From contig JAUCBN010000005.1 of assembly GCA_035048815.1 (NCBI GenBank), forward strand, positions 14,906,517 to 14,970,516: a DNA stretch of 64,000 bases, in the 5' to 3' direction. The notes beneath the pieces were generated by a model. That model saw nothing but the letters and a program-made list of their open reading frames with translations, had not been told where the DNA came from and searched no databases. Source of the stretch: Abelmoschus esculentus (taxonomy: Eukaryota; Streptophyta; Magnoliopsida; Malvales; Malvaceae). Below, in pieces: positions 60,005-64,000 of this stretch (position 1 is its first letter; each line of letters starts with the position of its first letter). The position numbers were made by a program, and so were the translations under genes.

Positions 60005-60427
60005 TTAGTCATCGCTAGAGAAAAAAGACACGAATTGGAAGTACGTATTCTTGGAGTAGGTTTTGATTGCTTGAATTTGCCAAAACTGAACCAATTCAAC
60101 AAGAGATGGGACTGGATCGAAAAAGATCCAATCAGGACTTGTGAATGTGATTGAGTCCTTTATCTCGGTTCTTCCAAAACGGAACAGACCAGAAAATCTG
60201 TCGAGATTATAGAGACGTGGACGTACACACGTGCGATCAACCTGGAGGCGGTTGTTGCACGACAAAACGTAAACCTGTTGAGAAATACATGCCAGAACAA
60301 CGTGTTGAAGACAAGGTTCAACATCGGTAAATTGTTCATGGTTAAGTGTAGAAGAATGTGTCGCCAAAACAAAAATACGAAACTCATAGGTGTGACAGAG
60401 AGAGATCCATAACAGACGTACAAGCAT
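60005..60427 (-). CDS. Unrecognised 140-codon frame in the LINE upstream segment (copy B)
   Basis: It contains RPRLYNLDRFSGLFRFG and TFTSPDWIFFDPVPSL, shared with copy A, where the frame is shorter (44875-45144). Composition is balanced. No known domain is recognised. It may be a remnant exon of a captured gene, part of a decayed ORF1, or chance. Confidence 0.3.
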   Translation of the reverse strand: MLVRLLWISLCHTYEFRIFVLATHSSTLNHEQFTDVEPCLQHVVLACISQQVYVLSCNNRLQVDRTCVRPRLYNLDRFSGLFRFGRTEIKDSITFTSPDWIFFDPVPSLVELVQFWQIQAIKTYSKNTYFQFVSFFSSDD

Positions 60428-60815
60428 GGATCATTGATAAAAAAAACCAACAAAACCCCTTGTAAAGAAAAACCAAAAGCCATAAAATCTAAAACGCAAA
60501 AACCTGGAACATTTGTTTAAAAAGAAGCTAACCTGGAGACATAGATATGTTGGACCGATAGCCAATCTATAATCTTATTTGTAACCATGTCGTATGATCG
60601 GAGAATCGATGAGATCGACAAAAATGATCTCCTGGAGATGTAGATATGTAGGACCGATAGACAATCCATAATCTTGTTTAGTATCGATGAAAACGATCTC
60701 CTGGAGACGTAGATATGTTGGACCAATAGCCAATCCAAAATCTTGTACATAACTATGCCGTGTGATCGGAGTATCGATGAGATTGGCACAAGCGACCTCC
60801 TGTAGACTAAAAAAA

Positions 60816-61655
60816 TCAATAAAGTTGTTTCAGAACCCAAATATAAATTTCCGATCTAAGGGTCACATAAAATAGAGAACCAAAGTTGTGGTTCCATATG
60901 AAAAATAATGGATGGAGTTCAATGGAATTAAGGAATGATAATAATAAAAAGATTAAGGGGAACAACAAGGTTTTGTTCATGCCGAAGTAAAATTCTATCC
61001 AAGAATGCTTACTAAAATAAATAACAAATACTTGTAAAATAGAAGAAGTCTGGTTAGGTTGAGACAATACTGTGGCATACAGTATCGGATTGTAACTTGC
61101 TTGATTCGCCTCTGCAGCTAAGATCTCTAAGAAAGGAAACAAACAATAAAGGAGATGGAATTGGCGAATACTCAAGGAATCTCCGGATCTCTTACCTGAA
61201 AGGCAGCTGGATGTTATATTGATGAAGATTAATACATTATATATGATGTTATATTGATCCCTTCTCAAGGGTGGTAATTGTGTAGGAATGACCCGGTCTA
61301 AAGACCAAGTAAAACTTTCATGAAATATAATTAATAAAACCCAACTTATCTCACTGGTTGTATCTTTCAAGTCTGCCATGGTGATTGGAGAAGACGAGCG
61401 ACATTGTTGGCGAAGGCATGGCAAAGATCCATACCAACAGTGATGTTGATGACCGCCAGAAAACATAGCGTTCCAAAGGGAAGGATTCACAATGAAACAG
61501 TAAAGCGAAAGAATGAGAAAAATCACAAGAAAATACCTTGTAGAGTTTGAGACGGGTGTTGTTTCTTCCTCTCCCAACAGCGGAGATGGTGAAAAGTGGC
61601 TGATCAAGGGAGAGGAGGACCGGTGGAAAGGGACGATGGAGGCGGTAGAAGACAT
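60816..61655 (-). CDS. Unrecognised 279-codon frame near the 5' edge of copy B
   Basis: It begins MSSTASIVPFHRSSS just after the CT-rich stretch and is the longest open frame in the segment. In copy A the corresponding region is broken into 46247-46525 and 45723-46139. Substitutions between copies in the first 40 codons are mostly amino-acid-changing, which argues against constraint. A splice-donor-like AAG/GTATTT follows codon 39 or so. It is probably not a functional protein. Confidence 0.25.
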   Translation of the reverse strand: MSSTASIVPFHRSSSPLISHFSPSPLLGEEETTPVSNSTRYFLVIFLILSLYCFIVNPSLWNAMFSGGHQHHCWYGSLPCLRQQCRSSSPITMADLKDTTSEISWVLLIIFHESFTWSLDRVIPTQLPPLRRDQYNIIYNVLIFINITSSCLSGKRSGDSLSIRQFHLLYCLFPFLEILAAEANQASYNPILYATVLSQPNQTSSILQVFVIYFSKHSWIEFYFGMNKTLLFPLIFLLLSFLNSIELHPLFFIWNHNFGSLFYVTLRSEIYIWVLKQLY

Positions 61656-61708
61656 GAAAGGGAAGAGAGGGAGGAAAGAGGAGTGAAAAAAACAATATCC
61701 CGTTTAAT

Positions 61709-62128
61709 CCGTTCGAATTTTAACCGAGTAAAAAACTGAAAATTTTAGATTAATCTATATAATTTTGTTCAAAAGCCATAATTAACTATTTGAACTCATA
61801 AAATTTGTTCTAATAACATTTGGTTGTCATTTTGTTGCGATTAGAACGTGCTTGTCTAAATGGGCTTTATAGAGAATCCGTTTGAATTTTAACTGAGTAA
61901 AAAGCTGAAAATTTGAGATTAATCTGTATAATTTTGTTCAAAAGCCCATAATTAACAATTTAAAATCATAAAATTTGATTTAATAATATTTGGTTATTGT
62001 TTTGTTACAATTAAAACGTGCATGTCTAAATGTAAATGTACTTTATTAAGAATCCGTTCGAATTTTAACGAGTAAAAAACTGAGAATTTGAAATTTATCA
62101 GTATAATTAACTATTTAATAATATTTGG
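61709..62128 (-). repeat. About 170-bp tandem monomers at the 5' edge of LINE copy 4
   Basis: Monomer starts at 61709, 61878 and 62054 (CCGTTCGAATTTTAACCG-type) give spacings of 169 and 176 bp. The third monomer has a large internal deletion and is cut by the LTR at 62129. Copy A carries about two monomers, so the number varies. Confidence 0.78.
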
Positions 62129-63703
62129 TGATACGAGCTCATTTCTACTCATTTATCTCATGCTTTCATGCTTCATTTCACGCATGGGATTAGAGGGGAG
62201 TTATCTTATTAATCTTAGTATTTATTACTTTTATATACTTTATATTAAGCTACTTAAGAGTTACATTACTTAAGCTATTAAAATGAATAGTTATATAACC
62301 ACATTGATTAAAAGTTTTAGCTTAGTTCTAAACTCATGTAATTATTTTCATCATTATGTTTTCTTCATAGGACTTATCTACAGCTTAAGGAGTAAATAGT
62401 AGCTCAGTGTCAGCTCAGTAAGCTCAAAAGAAGCTAAACGGAAGACAATGCTAGAAACACAAGGAGCCAACTTCAGAATAGCTTGGAAATGCATGGAACA
62501 CTCCTACAGTACTTAAAGGACTAAAGGATAGCTCCATGTCATCTCACAAGTCCCATACGAGCTCAAATGAAGCATAATTCAAAATGAGGCCTTAAAAGAT
62601 TCGGATTAACTCCAAAACACTCCTCAGACTAGAAGAGAGTATAAGGAAGCTAATGGACCAGCTCACTTCGCTAAAGGCAGCTCGGATTAACTTATTTCAA
62701 CTTCAAACTTTAGCTAAGTCTTTCAGCTAGATAGCTCGGATCAATCCAGCTCACTCCCAGCTCGATTAGCTCACCTCAACTCTAGCTATCACTCCCAGCT
62801 CAACACCCGAAGGTCACCTACCCTTCACCAAGCATCATGTCTGTCCACTATCCACATTGGGCGTAAAGATCATGGAGGAAAAGGAAGTGGGCACCAAATC
62901 AAAGAGATAGCACTTTTCATTGGACATATTCATAATGGTCCACTTGTTTTTTATTTTTGAGTAGGATACAAGCAGAAGTGGGTTTCGCTTTCTTCATGAA
63001 AATTGTTCTCCTATCTATTATCTTTCCAACGCATGTTGAATCGCATTAATCCGATATTGATAGCTCTAGATATGGACAAATTACTAAACACAGTGCAGGC
63101 TGGACCGAGAAGTTATCTTTTTGAATAGTTTTGGAGGGAGATACCATTCAAATGAATGGTTATCCGAATAGTTAAAGGCCATTTCGGCCAAACCCCTTAG
63201 AAAACTATAAATAGGACTTGGATTTCATTTTGTAAAGACACCATTGTGATTATATAAAATTACTTATGAGATTTTTTCTCTCGTTTAGTTCTTCTTAGAA
63301 CTTTATCGACATATCAAGTACTTTCATACTTGTGGCGTCAACCCTTTTCTATCCATCTTGATACTTCGGGTTCTTTTAGCTTAATATACTAAAAGGGTCA
63401 AAGTCCGTTTATCACCACCCCTTAAAGATCGATATAAGGTTCAGGATTAGGTTTTCTTTAAGATACTATTTCCATTTCACCATTCCATACATTTCCTATC
63501 ATTCCATTCATCATTGTCAATCCTTTTTCATCCCCACAAAATTTCCGAAACATCCATTCACCCTTATCAACGCCACACATCCTTCCGCTTCCATATCAGT
63601 CCCCTAAACTATTCCGTTCATTCCTTATCCTTAATTCTTTATTTTGCAGCGACTTCTTGCGAGAGACTTGCTTCCTTCCTAGGTCCTACAATCAATGTGT
63701 ACC
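62129..63703 (+). mobile_element. LTR (family B) in opposite orientation
   Basis: It begins TGATACGAGCTCATTTC, the reverse complement of a family B right end, and runs to GTGTACC, where satellite resumes. The last 35 bp or so of the family B left edge (compare 36613) are missing. The regions 62400-62820 carry the complementary CAGCTC/GAGCTC motifs. There is no internal region. This and 33975-34201 are the only LTR sequences here in this orientation. Confidence 0.8.
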
Positions 63704-64000
63704 CTTCACTTCGAGTGTATATCATAATGAACGGTCCCTCTCTTTAAGCATATAACGTGATTGATGAACGGTCTTTGTGCGTATGTTGCGATGAATGACC
63801 ACTCTCTTCGAGTGCATATCATGGTGAACGGTCCCTCTCTTTGAGCGTATACCGTGACGGACGACCCATCTCTTTGAGCGTATGTCGCAATGAATGACCA
63901 TCTCTTCGAGTGCATGTCATAATAAATGGTCCCTATCTTAGTGTGTAGACCGTGATGGACGATCCATCTCTTTAAGCATATGTCACGGAGAATAACCCAT
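63704..64000. repeat. Satellite block 13 (33/99-bp repeat), continues past the window
   Basis: A-B-C subunits resume and reach the window edge, so the satellite domain extends beyond it. Confidence 0.93.

Larger units (their letters stand above)
57941..62128 (-). other. LINE copy 4: ORF2 start and 4.1-kb upstream segment (copy B)
   Basis: The ORF2 ATG at 57973 overlaps the TGA of the upstream frame (57970-58296, ending DDDQQRRGK), as in copy A. The rest repeats the features of 42810-46916. The palindromic 50-bp motif lies at about 58261, 58772, 58840, 59575 and 59761. The HIYIS tandem repeat is at 60530-60800, the CT-rich stretch at 61560-61690, and the monomers of about 170 bp at 61709, 61878 and 62054. 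The series of minus-strand open frames reflects the T/C-rich sense strand. The right edge is at an inverted LTR (62129). Confidence 0.65.

Noticed and set aside
1..64000. tRNA, rRNA and conventional host protein genes
   Set aside because: I looked for conserved tRNA arms, rRNA motifs and non-transposon domains and found none that I could support.

Overview
The window looks like gene-poor heterochromatin from a flowering plant, probably pericentromeric or centromere-proximal. The evidence is a Ty3/gypsy element primed by an initiator-Met-like site, L1-type LINEs whose ORF2 ends in a plant-style zf-RVT plus RNase H module, a hAT-like miniature element, and about 19 kb of one tandem repeat. I cannot name the species. 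I see no host gene, rRNA or tRNA gene that I would defend.

Layout. 1-4088: the 5' part (gag, protease, start of RT, leader, 5' LTR) of an old minus-strand Ty3/gypsy element cut by the window edge. 4089-9546: the largest satellite block. 9547-11039: a solo LTR inside the satellite. 11040-12886: satellite. 12887-17806: LINE copy 1, split by a solo LTR (16060-17516). 17807-27530: satellite broken by LTR fragments and a hAT-like element (22836-23775). 27531-29716: LINE copy 2, 5'-truncated. 29717-38865: satellite with LTR fragments. 38866-46916: LINE copy 3, with a 4.1-kb repeat-rich segment upstream of ORF2. 46917-48325: satellite and an LTR fragment. 48326-62128: LINE copy 4, into whose endonuclease region an apparently complete Ty3/gypsy element (49688-57935) has inserted with a TTACC target duplication. 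62129-63703: an opposite-strand LTR fragment. 63704-64000: satellite.

The satellite is built from three related 33-bp subunits (A, B, C) that make a 99-bp higher-order unit. Because 33 is a multiple of three, several reading frames stay open for hundreds of bases and give many 'proteins' with 11-residue repeats. These are best read as by-products of the period. The satellite also carries a second-order duplication of about 2.2 kb, very recent local 66-bp and 41-bp amplifications, and large duplications in which satellite plus LINE, or satellite plus LTR, were copied together.

The complete retroelement has two 1554-bp LTRs in which I found no difference by eye, one uninterrupted 1535-codon Gag-Pol frame with Gag, CCHC, protease, RT, RNase H and DDE integrase motifs, a PBS, and a polypurine tract. 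Its reading frame runs through the polypurine tract and ends about 62 codons inside the 3' LTR, with a GPITRSKAK tail. Comparable tails occur in the LTRs of at least two other families here. To my knowledge this arrangement is typical of CRM-type chromoviruses, which favour centromeres. The most unusual unexplained sequence is the 4-kb segment upstream of LINE ORF2, present in two copies (42810-46916 and 57974-62128). It holds 5' monomers of about 170 bp, a palindromic motif repeated five times, a tandem repeat encoding HIYIS peptides, and an ORF1-like tail overlapping the ORF2 start as ATGA.
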